A DNA stretch of 64,000 nt, taken from contig CAYXTI010000016.1 of NCBI GenBank assembly GCA_964468495.1, positions 138,779-202,778 of the forward strand, written 5' to 3'. Origin of the DNA: CAYXTI01 sp964468495. Lineage in GTDB: Bacteria; Pseudomonadota; Alphaproteobacteria; Rickettsiales; Rickettsiaceae. Positions 37,205 through 45,802 of the stretch are shown here, piece after piece. The notes beneath the pieces are model-generated. The model was not told the origin of the DNA. It searched no databases and saw only the letters and a list, made by a program, of their open reading frames with translations. Numbering within the stretch: position 1 is the stretch's first letter; each line of letters opens with the position of its first letter. Both the position numbers and the translations under genes were made by a program.

Positions 37205-38035
37205 TTAATTTTTTCCTATTTTAATTATTGATTTATCCATAGTAAAAATTTCTGACATTAATTGATTAGTTGACTGTACAGATCTTTGCATAGCAACCAT
37301 TTGTAACATAGCTGCTGTAGAATTTACATTAGCAGCCCTTAAAGCTCCTGTTACTAACTTATATTCTTCTAAAGGAATAACAGGTTGGTTTTTATTATAA
37401 TATAACATCCCCTCTTCAGGAGTTAAAAGCCTATCATTATCAAAAGTAAATACTCCTATTGTATCAATTTCTTCATTATCAACAAATACAATGCCATCTT
37501 GAGCTATTTGAAGACTATTAAACTCTTCAGGAATTACTATAGCTCCACCTTCTCTATTAGTATATTTATAACCTGCCCAATTTACTAATTCGCCTTCATT
37601 ATTTATGACCATAGAACCATCTATTGTATAACGCAGTCCTCTTGGCGTAATTACTTGAAAATAGCCTTCTCCTACTATTGCAACATCAGTTGGAACATTA
37701 GTTCTTTTTATTGCTCCTTGAGTTTTATCCCGATAAACAGAACTAACATTAACAAAAGAATTTTTTCTATTATTACCCTGAGAGTAATTTTTTGTATTAA
37801 AAAGAACAAAAGATTGTTCAAAACCAGAGGTATTAGCATTAGCTAAATTATTTGTAATTACTTCAAGTTCTACTCTACGAGCAATTTGATTAGATAACGT
37901 AATGTAGCAAGCATTATTTCCCTTACTAATTTTAGCTGCTAATAATAACAGAAATATAATAATAAAATTATATTTTAAAAAAAGCTTTAACCAATTTATA
38001 ACTGAAAGACATAATATCCTTAATGTTATAATCAT
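37205..38035 (-). CDS. flgF: Flagellar proximal rod protein FlgF with unusual hydrophobic N-terminal extension
   Basis: Residues 43-276 match FlgF: 'YITLSNQIARRVELEVITNN' and 'LANANTSGFEQS' form the rod N-terminal motif, then 'GAIKRTNVPTDVAIVGEGYF' and 'YTIDGSMVINNEGELVN', ending with a helix containing 'NSTAAMLQMVAMQRS'. The first 41 residues precede the usual FlgF start and include a strong hydrophobic segment, 'FIIIFLLLLAAK' near 24-35. No ATG, GTG or TTG in frame was seen close to the conserved start, so the extension seems translated. Rod proteins are normally exported without a Sec signal. flgG follows 33 bases downstream. Confidence 0.85.
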   Translation of the reverse strand: MIITLRILCLSVINWLKLFLKYNFIIIFLLLLAAKISKGNNACYITLSNQIARRVELEVITNNLANANTSGFEQSFVLFNTKNYSQGNNRKNSFVNVSSVYRDKTQGAIKRTNVPTDVAIVGEGYFQVITPRGLRYTIDGSMVINNEGELVNWAGYKYTNREGGAIVIPEEFNSLQIAQDGIVFVDNEEIDTIGVFTFDNDRLLTPEEGMLYYNKNQPVIPLEEYKLVTGALRAANVNSTAAMLQMVAMQRSVQSTNQLMSEIFTMDKSIIKIGKN

Positions 38036-38825
38036 TTATTTGATAATTTTCACTATTAATAAATTCCTTTAACTAAATAAATTTATCAAAAATCTAAAGT
38101 TAATTAGATAACTCTATAAAGCTAAGAATTAAATAAATTTACTAAAATAGTCATTAGCGTCACTTAAACATCCTAATAATTTAGTTAAATAAATTTCATG
38201 TTAATACAAATAATTATTTTAGTAAATACCTAAAAGATAATTTTATTTTATATTACTCTATCATAATAAAAGCAAAATTCTAGTACATTATTTTATATAT
38301 CTAATTAAATAATTCTTTTTTAAGTAGCAACAAATAAATAAAACTTTAAAATAATAAATAATTAATGACATAGCTCATTAACCAGCAAATACAGAATATA
38401 ATCTTATTAAGAAATATTAATGATTATAAATCACTATATATTTCAGTTTAAAATAAATAAACTTTATTAAAATTTATTCAAATACTATTTGACAATATAA
38501 ATAGATTTTGAAATAGTTTATAATTAATATTAACTTAAGTATAGTTAAACCATTGCTTATTAAAGTAAACATGTTTTAAAACTTAATCAATTAAAGAATT
38601 AATTACACTAAATAACCAAGAAAAAAAACAAGTTTATTGATATTAATAAAAAATATAAATATAGTAACTAAATGAAATATATAGTTATTTTAAGTCCTAA
38701 GTTATATTTGTAATAGCCATGATAATAAATAGTTTAAAGAAACTAAAAATTCTTCACCTAAAGATTTCTTATCTCTTCATAAAAATAATAAAAATGCAGT
38801 TAAAAACATAAAATACAAAAAAAAT
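38036..38825. other. 790-base divergent intergenic region between flgF and fliL
   Basis: This long gap separates two divergent flagellar clusters and must hold both promoters. I found no RNA gene, no ORF with a credible start, and no clear sigma-54 or sigma-28 box. A TTGACA (38489-38494) and TATAAT (38519-38524) occur on the plus strand but 24 bases apart, too far for a standard promoter. The stretch is plain AT-rich DNA. Confidence 0.6.
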
Positions 38826-39431
38826 ATGGTGCTAAACGAACAACAATTAAAAAGAAATCAAAAGGAACACTCTTTGCAGGAAGATGATTTATATAATGAA
38901 TATCCTAAAAAAAAGCAAAAATTCTTAAGCAAAATTCCTTTATCAGCTAAAGTAGTTACAATTATAATTGTAACCATAATTATCACTACTTTATTTAACA
39001 TAATTGTATTACCTTTATTACATAAAAAAAACAACAATCTATCAGTCAATTATAGTAATGATGACATAGAGAAAAAAAATGATAAAACAAAAGCTGATCA
39101 TAACACTCTACACAATAGAATAAATGGTGTGTTCGTTAATATAGACCCTATAACTATTGACCTTATTCCTACCAACAATGACAAAAAAGATACTTTACAA
39201 ATAAAAATTATTTTGCAGTTATTTTCTGAAAAAGATGCTAAAGCAATCGTGGCTCAAATTCCAATTATTCAAGATAATATAATAACCTTCTTAAGGTTAC
39301 TAAGAAGTATAGATTTGCATAATTCTAGTAGCTCTATAATACTAAAAGAAGAAATCTTAAAAAGGGTTAATAAAATATTATATCCTATTGAAGTAAAAGA
39401 AATATTAATACAAGAAATTAATTTAACCTAA
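38826..39431 (+). CDS. fliL: Flagellar basal body-associated protein FliL
   Basis: FliL surrounds the stator and supports torque. The 201-residue protein has a cytoplasmic N-terminus rich in charges, one membrane helix near residues 43-66 ('VVTIIIVTIIITTLFNIIVL'), and a periplasmic C-terminal domain with 'FVNIDPITIDLIP' near 99-111. It ends 'VKEILIQEINLT', as in FliL. It is the first gene of a rightward unit with fliM, the DUF6468 gene and motE; fliM follows after 11 bases. Confidence 0.9.
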   Translation: MVLNEQQLKRNQKEHSLQEDDLYNEYPKKKQKFLSKIPLSAKVVTIIIVTIIITTLFNIIVLPLLHKKNNNLSVNYSNDDIEKKNDKTKADHNTLHNRINGVFVNIDPITIDLIPTNNDKKDTLQIKIILQLFSEKDAKAIVAQIPIIQDNIITFLRLLRSIDLHNSSSSIILKEEILKRVNKILYPIEVKEILIQEINLT

Positions 39432-39442
39432 TTAATCAGCAT

Positions 39443-40384
39443 ATGCAAACACAACCTAAAGATAATAACCCAGAACAAAAAAATACAGATATAAAGAAAA
39501 TTAAAGGAGTAAAAAATATCCTAGAAAGATCACTAGAATCATATCATAAGCTCCCTATGCTAGAGATTATATTCGAAAAATTTACCAAAAACTTATCCAC
39601 AGCCTTACGTAATTTAACTTCTGAAGCTATAAATATTAATATTGTTGATGTACAATCGCAAAGATTTACTCCTTATTTACAAACACTAAAAAATTTATAC
39701 TCTATTGTAGTATTTAAAGCAATAGAATGGAAAAATTTTGGCTTGTTAGTTTTAGAAAATAACATGTTATTTACTTTTTTTGATTTACTACTAGGAGGGA
39801 AAAAAAATCTATCTTCTAATTCTGATAATGAAAAAATATTATCTAGAAACCTAAGTGTAATTGAACAAAGTATTACACGCCAAATATCAGAAGTAATACT
39901 AAAAGAACTTAGCCAAGCATTTGATAAAGTTAGCCCTAGCACCTTTTCTGTTGAAAGAGTAGAAAATAATCCTAACTTTATTACTATTGCTCAACCATCA
40001 GACGCTATAATAATTTTAAGACTCAGTGTTGAAATATATTCACAAAAGAAAGAATTTACAGTAGTCATTCCTTATAAAGCTATTGACCCTATAAAAGAAC
40101 AAATGCAGACTATTTTTCTAGGAGATAAATTTGGCAAAAATACTGAATGGGAAAAATTATTAATCCAAGGATTAAATAAAGTAGATTTTCGAATTGAAGC
40201 TATAATTACAAATACTATTTCAACAATAAAAAATGTTGCCAAACTAAAAATTGGTGATACTATCATGATGGATCATGATAAAAACAAAGATGTAACGATA
40301 AGGTCAGGTCATGTAAATTTATTCAAAGCTAAAGTTGGTAAAATAAATAACCAAATAGCAGTTAGTTTAACTACATTTATATAA
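39443..40384 (+). CDS. fliM: Flagellar motor switch protein FliM
   Basis: FliM is part of the C-ring and binds CheY and FliG. The 313-residue protein has the FliM middle domain ('KFTKNLSTALRNLTSEAINI' near 47-66, 'LFTFFDLLLGGKK' near 109-121, 'ITRQISEVILKEL' near 143-155) and a C-terminal SpoA-like domain with 'KLKIGDTIMMD' near 268-278. The short N-terminus lacks an obvious CheY-binding EIDALL-type motif. The upstream gene is fliL, and fliN is not in the window. Confidence 0.92.
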   Translation: MQTQPKDNNPEQKNTDIKKIKGVKNILERSLESYHKLPMLEIIFEKFTKNLSTALRNLTSEAININIVDVQSQRFTPYLQTLKNLYSIVVFKAIEWKNFGLLVLENNMLFTFFDLLLGGKKNLSSNSDNEKILSRNLSVIEQSITRQISEVILKELSQAFDKVSPSTFSVERVENNPNFITIAQPSDAIIILRLSVEIYSQKKEFTVVIPYKAIDPIKEQMQTIFLGDKFGKNTEWEKLLIQGLNKVDFRIEAIITNTISTIKNVAKLKIGDTIMMDHDKNKDVTIRSGHVNLFKAKVGKINNQIAVSLTTFI

Positions 40385-40402
40385 CTCTAAACTATCTTAA
40401 AA

Positions 40403-40966
40403 TTGATGATATTGCTAGATTTTTTATTACTAATAATGTTAATTATCTGTACAATCTATTGTTATCTTTTAAATAAAAAAGTACAAAGTCTACAAAATAG
40501 CAGAGTTGAGTTTGCTAGAATGATAAAAGAATTAAATGTTGGCATTAATAAAACTGAGCACAATATTAAAATAATGCAAAATATAAAAAAAACTACTAGT
40601 AATGATCTTAACTTAATAGTAAATAAAGCCAATAATACTTTAGAAAACCTTAAAACATTATGTAAGATAACTTATAAAATTGAAAATCAATACCACTATT
40701 CAAAAAAAACTGCTAGAAATAATTCAGCTAATGACCAATTAAAAACTAATGATCCAACATCTTTTACTAATGATGCTGAGCACAATTTAAATAATGATAA
40801 TAAAAACAATAGAGCCTTACATTTTCAGAAATTAATAGAGTCAGCTAAAACAAAACAATCCGAAAATGTTACTTCATCTAAACTCAGAACAAATGAATTA
40901 ACTTCTAATAAGTTATCACAAAATAGTTATTATGGTACATTAAGAAAAATTAATAACATAAAATGA
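40403..40966 (+). CDS. DUF6468 flagellar operon protein
   Basis: The 187-residue protein has one N-terminal membrane helix (about residues 2-24) followed by a coiled-coil region: 'LNKKVQSLQNSRVEFARMIK' near 24-43 and 'LNVGINKTEHNIKIMQ'. This matches the layout and first block of DUF6468 proteins that lie between fliM and motE in alphaproteobacteria. The C-terminal half is Asn/Ser-rich and not conserved-looking. Its function is unknown, probably linked to the motor. It overlaps motE by four bases. Confidence 0.75.
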   Translation: MMILLDFLLLIMLIICTIYCYLLNKKVQSLQNSRVEFARMIKELNVGINKTEHNIKIMQNIKKTTSNDLNLIVNKANNTLENLKTLCKITYKIENQYHYSKKTARNNSANDQLKTNDPTSFTNDAEHNLNNDNKNNRALHFQKLIESAKTKQSENVTSSKLRTNELTSNKLSQNSYYGTLRKINNIK

Positions 40967-41718
40967 AAACTATCCTTTTTAGTCCTATTATATGCATAAT
41001 AATGATTATCTTAGTGATTAAATCAATGATTTTATTTATAAAAATACAAGAGCATAATACTTATGTTAAAATATCCTCTGATAGCTCAGTATTAATTGAT
41101 TATGCTTATGCAAATAATAATAATGAACCAAATACTCATTCTTCTACTATAAAATCTCAATCCAACACTATAGGAAACAATGTAATAAATAAAGATGAAT
41201 CAACTCAACCAGCTTCTAATCAAATAGAAATAGATAAAGCAAATACTGAACCTAATAAAAATAACATAACTGATACTACAACTAATATAGTTAATCACGA
41301 TTTATCATATTCAGAAATAGAATTACTTAAAGAATTATCTAAACGTCGAGAAAAGCTAGATAATACCGAACATAATATTATGATTAAAGAACAAGTATTA
41401 AAAGCTACAGAACATAAAGTAAATCAAAAAATTGAGGAATTAAAAGCACTACAAATTGAATTAGAAAAGCTTCTTAAACAACATGACCAAAAAGAACATG
41501 AAAAAATAATTAGTCTAGTTAAAATATATGAAAATATGAAACCAAAAGATGCTGCTAAAATTCTTAATGAATTAGAAATGCCTATTTTATTACAAGTAGT
41601 AACTAACATGAAAGAAATTAAAATAGCTCCAATTATTGCAAGTATGGATCCTACAAAAGCACGAGAGATTTCTACAGAAATAGCAAAACAAAAATTTATT
41701 GATAATAACAACAAATGA
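40963..41718 (+). CDS. motE: MotE family protein
   Basis: MotE in rhizobia is a periplasmic chaperone for MotC with an MgtE-N-like domain. The 251-residue protein has an N-terminal membrane helix (about 5-26), an Asn-rich linker (about 45-110), a coiled coil (about 115-175) and the domain 'MKPKDAAKILNELEMPILLQ' near 192-211 followed by 'IIASMDPTKAREIS'. The ATG overlaps the DUF6468 stop (ATGA). Its own TGA overlaps the ATG of the ccmD-like gene. Confidence 0.82.
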   Translation: MKTILFSPIICIIMIILVIKSMILFIKIQEHNTYVKISSDSSVLIDYAYANNNNEPNTHSSTIKSQSNTIGNNVINKDESTQPASNQIEIDKANTEPNKNNITDTTTNIVNHDLSYSEIELLKELSKRREKLDNTEHNIMIKEQVLKATEHKVNQKIEELKALQIELEKLLKQHDQKEHEKIISLVKIYENMKPKDAAKILNELEMPILLQVVTNMKEIKIAPIIASMDPTKAREISTEIAKQKFIDNNNK

Positions 41719-41834
41719 GTATTTATCTTATCTTATCTTATCTATTTACTTTACTGATATTAACGCTACTTTTAATAAAATCATTCTACCAATATAATAT
41801 ATATTATAATGAAGAACAAAAGAATAAGAAATAG
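41715..41834 (+). CDS. ccmD: CcmD-like heme exporter small subunit
   Basis: A 39-codon frame starts at 41715, overlapping the motE stop as ATGA, and ends at 41834 inside ccmE, overlapping it by 26 bases. The product has one membrane helix, 'LSYLFTLLILTLLLIKSF' near residues 7-24, followed by a charged tail ending 'NEEQKNKK'. A single helix plus charged coiled tail directly before ccmE is the CcmD pattern. CcmD holds the CcmC-heme-CcmE complex in cytochrome c maturation. The family is poorly conserved, so the call rests on topology and position. Confidence 0.65.
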   Translation: MSIYLILSYLFTLLILTLLLIKSFYQYNIYYNEEQKNKK

Positions 41835-42201
41835 GGTTCTATATATTATAATAACTATGTTATTAACAACGCTTGGATGTTATATTACTTTAGCAAAGCT
41901 TAAAAATACTATTATTTTTTATTACCCTATATCAGAAATACATAAAATACAACTTAACAAACAAAATAAGGTTAGAATAGGAGGATTTATAAAACAAGGA
42001 TCTATAATAAAATCAACAGAAAAAAATATAACATTTACTCTTACTGATGATAAACAAGAATTAATAGTTAAATATACTGGCATCCTTCCTCCTTTATTTA
42101 GAGAACTACAAGGTATAATAGCAGAAGGTTATTTATCCTCTTATAATCTCTTTATAGCTCATACTCTGCTTACAAAGCACGATGAAAATTATATGCCATA
42201 A
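41809..42201 (+). CDS. ccmE: Cytochrome c maturation heme chaperone CcmE
   Basis: CcmE carries heme covalently in the periplasm before transfer to apocytochrome c. The 130-residue protein has one N-terminal membrane helix (about residues 9-29), an OB-fold with 'KVRIGGFIKQGSI' near 54-66 and 'VKYTGILPPLFREL' near 87-100, and the heme-binding 'KHDENYMP' with H124 and Y128. All key features are present. Other ccm genes are not in the window. It sits at the end of the fliL-fliM-DUF6468-motE-ccmD unit. Confidence 0.96.
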   Translation: MKNKRIRNRVLYIIITMLLTTLGCYITLAKLKNTIIFYYPISEIHKIQLNKQNKVRIGGFIKQGSIIKSTEKNITFTLTDDKQELIVKYTGILPPLFRELQGIIAEGYLSSYNLFIAHTLLTKHDENYMP

Positions 42202-42238
42202 AAAACACATTTAAATAAAAGGGTATTATTTTATAAAA

Positions 42239-43999
42239 CTATTTCTTATTATAAAGACCATTGATATTTGATAATTGATTCTTATTCATATTAATATCTA
42301 AAGTTAAGGCCTCACTAAAATCAATATTATTTAATTTAGAATTAGAAAAAATAGTATTATTAAATTCCACCCCTTTTACTATTAAACTGATTATTTGTGA
42401 ATAATCAAAATAAGTATTAGTTAAATTAGAGTAACTTAAATCAACTTCAAATAAATTACAAGATATAATAAACGCATCACTTAAGTTAACTGATTTCATA
42501 ATAGCTCCATTAAATGATGTATTACTAAACCTCATTGCAGATAAGTTAAGATATGATAAATTAATATTGGATAAATCATTACTTTTAGATAACTGATCTA
42601 TAGTAGTAATATTATTACTAATCAACGATAAGGCTTCTAGTCCTTTATTTTCTAATATTACATTTTTTTGTATTCCTAAACTAAAATCAATTAACTTAAA
42701 GACTTTAACTGTATTATTTCTAATTTGTGAATTTGTTAACTGAATTTTATCAAAAATTAATTGATCATAAGTTGAATCTAAAAAAAGTGCTCTATCTAAT
42801 ACAACATAAAAAAAACTAATATTTTTAGCCTGTACAGAAGAAAAAATTGATTCTTTTAAAATAGATTCTTCAAATATTAAATTATTATAAGAAGATTTAT
42901 CTGTATATAAACCAGTCAAATTAACATTAAAAAATTCAGCCTTTTGTATTATTGAGTTCTTCACTTGCATTAAACTAAAATCACTATTAAATCCTTGTAA
43001 ATTATTTATTTCAGAGCCATTGAACCTTATATTATTTCCTGCTATATTATCAAAATAGATACTATCAACCTTACTATCTAATAATGATAATTTAACTAAA
43101 TTACTATCATTAATATCAATTATATTAATAGTAGCGCTATCAATAATAGCATTACTAAGATTACAATCAGTAAATTTTATTTTTTCTATGACTATTTTTT
43201 TCATTAAAGAATCTGGTAACCTACAAGACTTAAAGTGAATATTACTAAATACCGCTTCAGTTATAATATCTTCATAAAAATCTATTTTGATAAAATCTAC
43301 ATTACTTGCTTTTATATTACTTAAATCAGAAGATTCAATTATTGATTCTTCTATCACAGACTTTAAAAATACGCTATTTCTAAAATCAACTCCTAAAAAA
43401 ATATCTTTTTCTAATAGTAACTCTATAAGCTTTGAGTTCATAAAGTTACAGTTATAAAACTTTGAATTAGTTACTCTTGCCTTAAAAAATACACTATCTT
43501 GAAAATTAATGTTATTTAACTTAGTATTGTCAAAAACTGCTCCACTAAAATCAGAATCTGAGAAAACACAATCATCAAATACAGCATTTTTAAAAGTTGT
43601 ATTATTAAATATACATGATTCTAAATATGCAGAATAAAACTCTATCAAAGAAAATTCTATATTAGAAAAATCACTTGCATAAATAGTAGCTCCTAAAAAA
43701 TTAGCATTTGCTAAATTAGCTCCTGTAAAATTTACACGTGATATAACCGAATCTTGAAAATTTATCCCAGATAAATCGGCATATTCAAGCGATACATTTA
43801 TAAGCTTTAACCCTTTTAAATTACTTCCAAATACTCCTTTAATATCTATTTTTTCTTTAGCTAAATTTTTTTGTAAAACATAATTTTTAATTTTTTCATT
43901 TCCATCTGCAGTTAACTTTCCTTGACTATCAAATAAGTTATTATCCTTACTACAATTTGCAAAACAACAGCATAAAATAATAAGAAAAATTTTTTTCAT
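42239..43999 (-). CDS. Pentapeptide-repeat exported protein
   Basis: The 586-residue protein starts with a hydrophobic signal ('MKKIFLIILCCCFANC'); the Cys at about 16 suggests a lipoprotein, though the lipobox is imperfect. The rest is built of pentapeptide repeats of the A(D/N)LXX type, for example 'YADLSGINFQDSVISRVNF' and 'GANLANANFLGATIYASDFS' near residues 73-115, and 'NLSYLNLSAMRFSNTSFNGA' near 480-500. Such repeats fold as a right-handed square beta-helix. Function is unknown. It is convergent with ccmE, and ntrX lies upstream on the same strand. Confidence 0.82.
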   Translation of the reverse strand: MKKIFLIILCCCFANCSKDNNLFDSQGKLTADGNEKIKNYVLQKNLAKEKIDIKGVFGSNLKGLKLINVSLEYADLSGINFQDSVISRVNFTGANLANANFLGATIYASDFSNIEFSLIEFYSAYLESCIFNNTTFKNAVFDDCVFSDSDFSGAVFDNTKLNNINFQDSVFFKARVTNSKFYNCNFMNSKLIELLLEKDIFLGVDFRNSVFLKSVIEESIIESSDLSNIKASNVDFIKIDFYEDIITEAVFSNIHFKSCRLPDSLMKKIVIEKIKFTDCNLSNAIIDSATINIIDINDSNLVKLSLLDSKVDSIYFDNIAGNNIRFNGSEINNLQGFNSDFSLMQVKNSIIQKAEFFNVNLTGLYTDKSSYNNLIFEESILKESIFSSVQAKNISFFYVVLDRALFLDSTYDQLIFDKIQLTNSQIRNNTVKVFKLIDFSLGIQKNVILENKGLEALSLISNNITTIDQLSKSNDLSNINLSYLNLSAMRFSNTSFNGAIMKSVNLSDAFIISCNLFEVDLSYSNLTNTYFDYSQIISLIVKGVEFNNTIFSNSKLNNIDFSEALTLDINMNKNQLSNINGLYNKK

Positions 44000-44125
44000 A
44001 ATTATTATTCCTTAAAGCATTTATTAAAGAGCAATAACAAAAGAGTAACTAAAAATAAATAAAAACAAAACTAATGATAAAATATAAATAATATTTATAT
44101 TTTATATTTTAAAATAAAGTAGTGT

Positions 44126-45559
44126 TTAAACCACATTTAATGCCATATTTTTTTCTTTATTAGTTATTTTCCCAGTATTATTATAAATATTTAGCATTTT
44201 TAGCTTCCTATGTAAAGCCGACCTTTCCATCCCTACAAAAGTAGATGTTTTTGATATATTATTATTAAATCTATTCATTTGAGCAGATAAATATTGTCTC
44301 TCAAATAGCTCTCTTGCCTCTCTTAATGGCATAGACATCATATCTAAATTATGATCTGGCTTCTCAATGCTAACAGCACCATTAATAATATCTTGTGGAA
44401 GCATATCAGATCTTATTTTTTCATTCACTCCTGGTTTAGGTGGATTCATTATTAAAGTCCATTCAATAACATTACGTAACTGTCTTACATTACCAGGCCA
44501 ATGATATGCCTGTAGAGTAGCAAAAGCATCTGTAGAAAATTCTCTCTCTTGAATACCAGAAAATCTAGCAAATTGTTTAACAAAATACTTTGTTAGTAAA
44601 GGTATATCCTCTTTGCGCTCAGATAATAAAGGAACCACCAATGATACCACATTTAATCTATAGTATAAATCCTGTCTAAAATTACCAGCTGAAATTTCTG
44701 CTTTTATATCCTTTGTTGTCGAAGTAATAATCCTTACATCTAATTTTACCTTCATACCGTTACTCTTAATTATAGTATGTTCCTTTAAAAATTTGAGTAA
44801 TCTAGTTTGTAACTCAATTGATAAATTAGTTACTTCCTCAATATATAAAGTTCCATTATTACTTGCTTCTAAAACACATATCTTCTTTTCACAAAGAGAA
44901 AGATTACTATTTAAACTTTCTCCAAACAACTCTTGATAAACTTTCTCAGCACTTATAAAAGTAGGGTTAAAAACAAAGAAAGCTCCTTCCTTTCTCTTAG
45001 ATTGTTTATGTATTAATCTAGCCACTAGCTCCTTGCTACTTCCTACTGCACCTGAAATCATAATCCGACATGATGTAGGTGCAACTTTTAATATCTCATT
45101 TTTTATCTTACTAGTTACAGGAGATAATCCTATAAATTCCGTTTTATCAACAACTTTTGATTTTAAATCTATATTTTCTCTCTTTAACTTTGATGCCTCA
45201 CATGCTCTTTTTAAAACAATAATTAATTTCTCATGTGTAAAAGGCTTTTCTAAATAATCATATGCGCCCATTTTTATTGCTCTAACAGCAGTATCAATAG
45301 TCCCATGACTACTAATTACTACTATAGGCATCAAAGGGTATTGCTTTTTTATAATTTCAAGTAAACCTAAACCATCCAATTCACTTCCTTGAAGCCATAC
45401 ATCTAATATTATTGCACTTGGAACTCTATTTTCAATTTCTTTAAGTACTTGATTACTATTTGCGGCTACTCTAATAGATAGCCCTTCATATTTCAAAAAA
45501 TCAGATATTATTTCTCTTATATCAGCTTCATCATCAACAACAAGAACATCTAACGCCAT
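44126..45559 (-). CDS. ntrX: NtrX-type response regulator without GAFTGA motif
   Basis: The 477-residue protein has a complete receiver (D9, D10, phosphoacceptor D53, K105 in 'YLEKPF'). Its AAA+ domain carries an altered Walker A 'GAVGSSKE' (about 170-177) and altered Walker B 'GTLYIEE' (about 236-242), and it ends in a Fis-type HTH 'RSALHRKLKML' (about 448-458). After 'ELFG' (210-213) the GAFTGA loop that contacts sigma-54 is missing. NtrX proteins of several alphaproteobacteria also lack it and act on sigma-70 promoters. AGGAGG lies just upstream of the ATG (plus-strand CCTCC near 45570). ntrY lies upstream on the same strand after a 243-base gap. Confidence 0.9.
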   Translation of the reverse strand: MALDVLVVDDEADIREIISDFLKYEGLSIRVAANSNQVLKEIENRVPSAIILDVWLQGSELDGLGLLEIIKKQYPLMPIVVISSHGTIDTAVRAIKMGAYDYLEKPFTHEKLIIVLKRACEASKLKRENIDLKSKVVDKTEFIGLSPVTSKIKNEILKVAPTSCRIMISGAVGSSKELVARLIHKQSKRKEGAFFVFNPTFISAEKVYQELFGESLNSNLSLCEKKICVLEASNNGTLYIEEVTNLSIELQTRLLKFLKEHTIIKSNGMKVKLDVRIITSTTKDIKAEISAGNFRQDLYYRLNVVSLVVPLLSERKEDIPLLTKYFVKQFARFSGIQEREFSTDAFATLQAYHWPGNVRQLRNVIEWTLIMNPPKPGVNEKIRSDMLPQDIINGAVSIEKPDHNLDMMSMPLREARELFERQYLSAQMNRFNNNISKTSTFVGMERSALHRKLKMLNIYNNTGKITNKEKNMALNVV

Positions 45560-45802
45560 AAAACTAACCTCCTTAAAGTTTTTTACCTATATAACATAAT
45601 AATTTATTTGCTATAGATCATATATAAAATATAATTACTTTTTTTTTGGGAACTAAAGTATACCCAGAATACTTTAAATAAAAAGATATCATATTTAACG
45701 TTAATACTTACAAAATAAGAAAGCAATAGAAATTACCAATATTATTAATATATAATGCTTATTTTCTAATAAAAAAACTTAGATACTAATTTTTAGCAAC
45801 CA

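Noticed and set aside
38489..38524. TTGACA and TATAAT upstream of fliL
   Set aside because: Both hexamers are perfect but 24 bases apart, outside the range for a sigma-70 promoter, and they lie 300 bases from the ATG.
45654..45676. Hairpin TAAAGTAT/ATACTTTA between ntrX and ntrY
   Set aside because: The T run lies on the wrong side for a terminator in either relevant direction and the stem is AT-rich; chance is likely.
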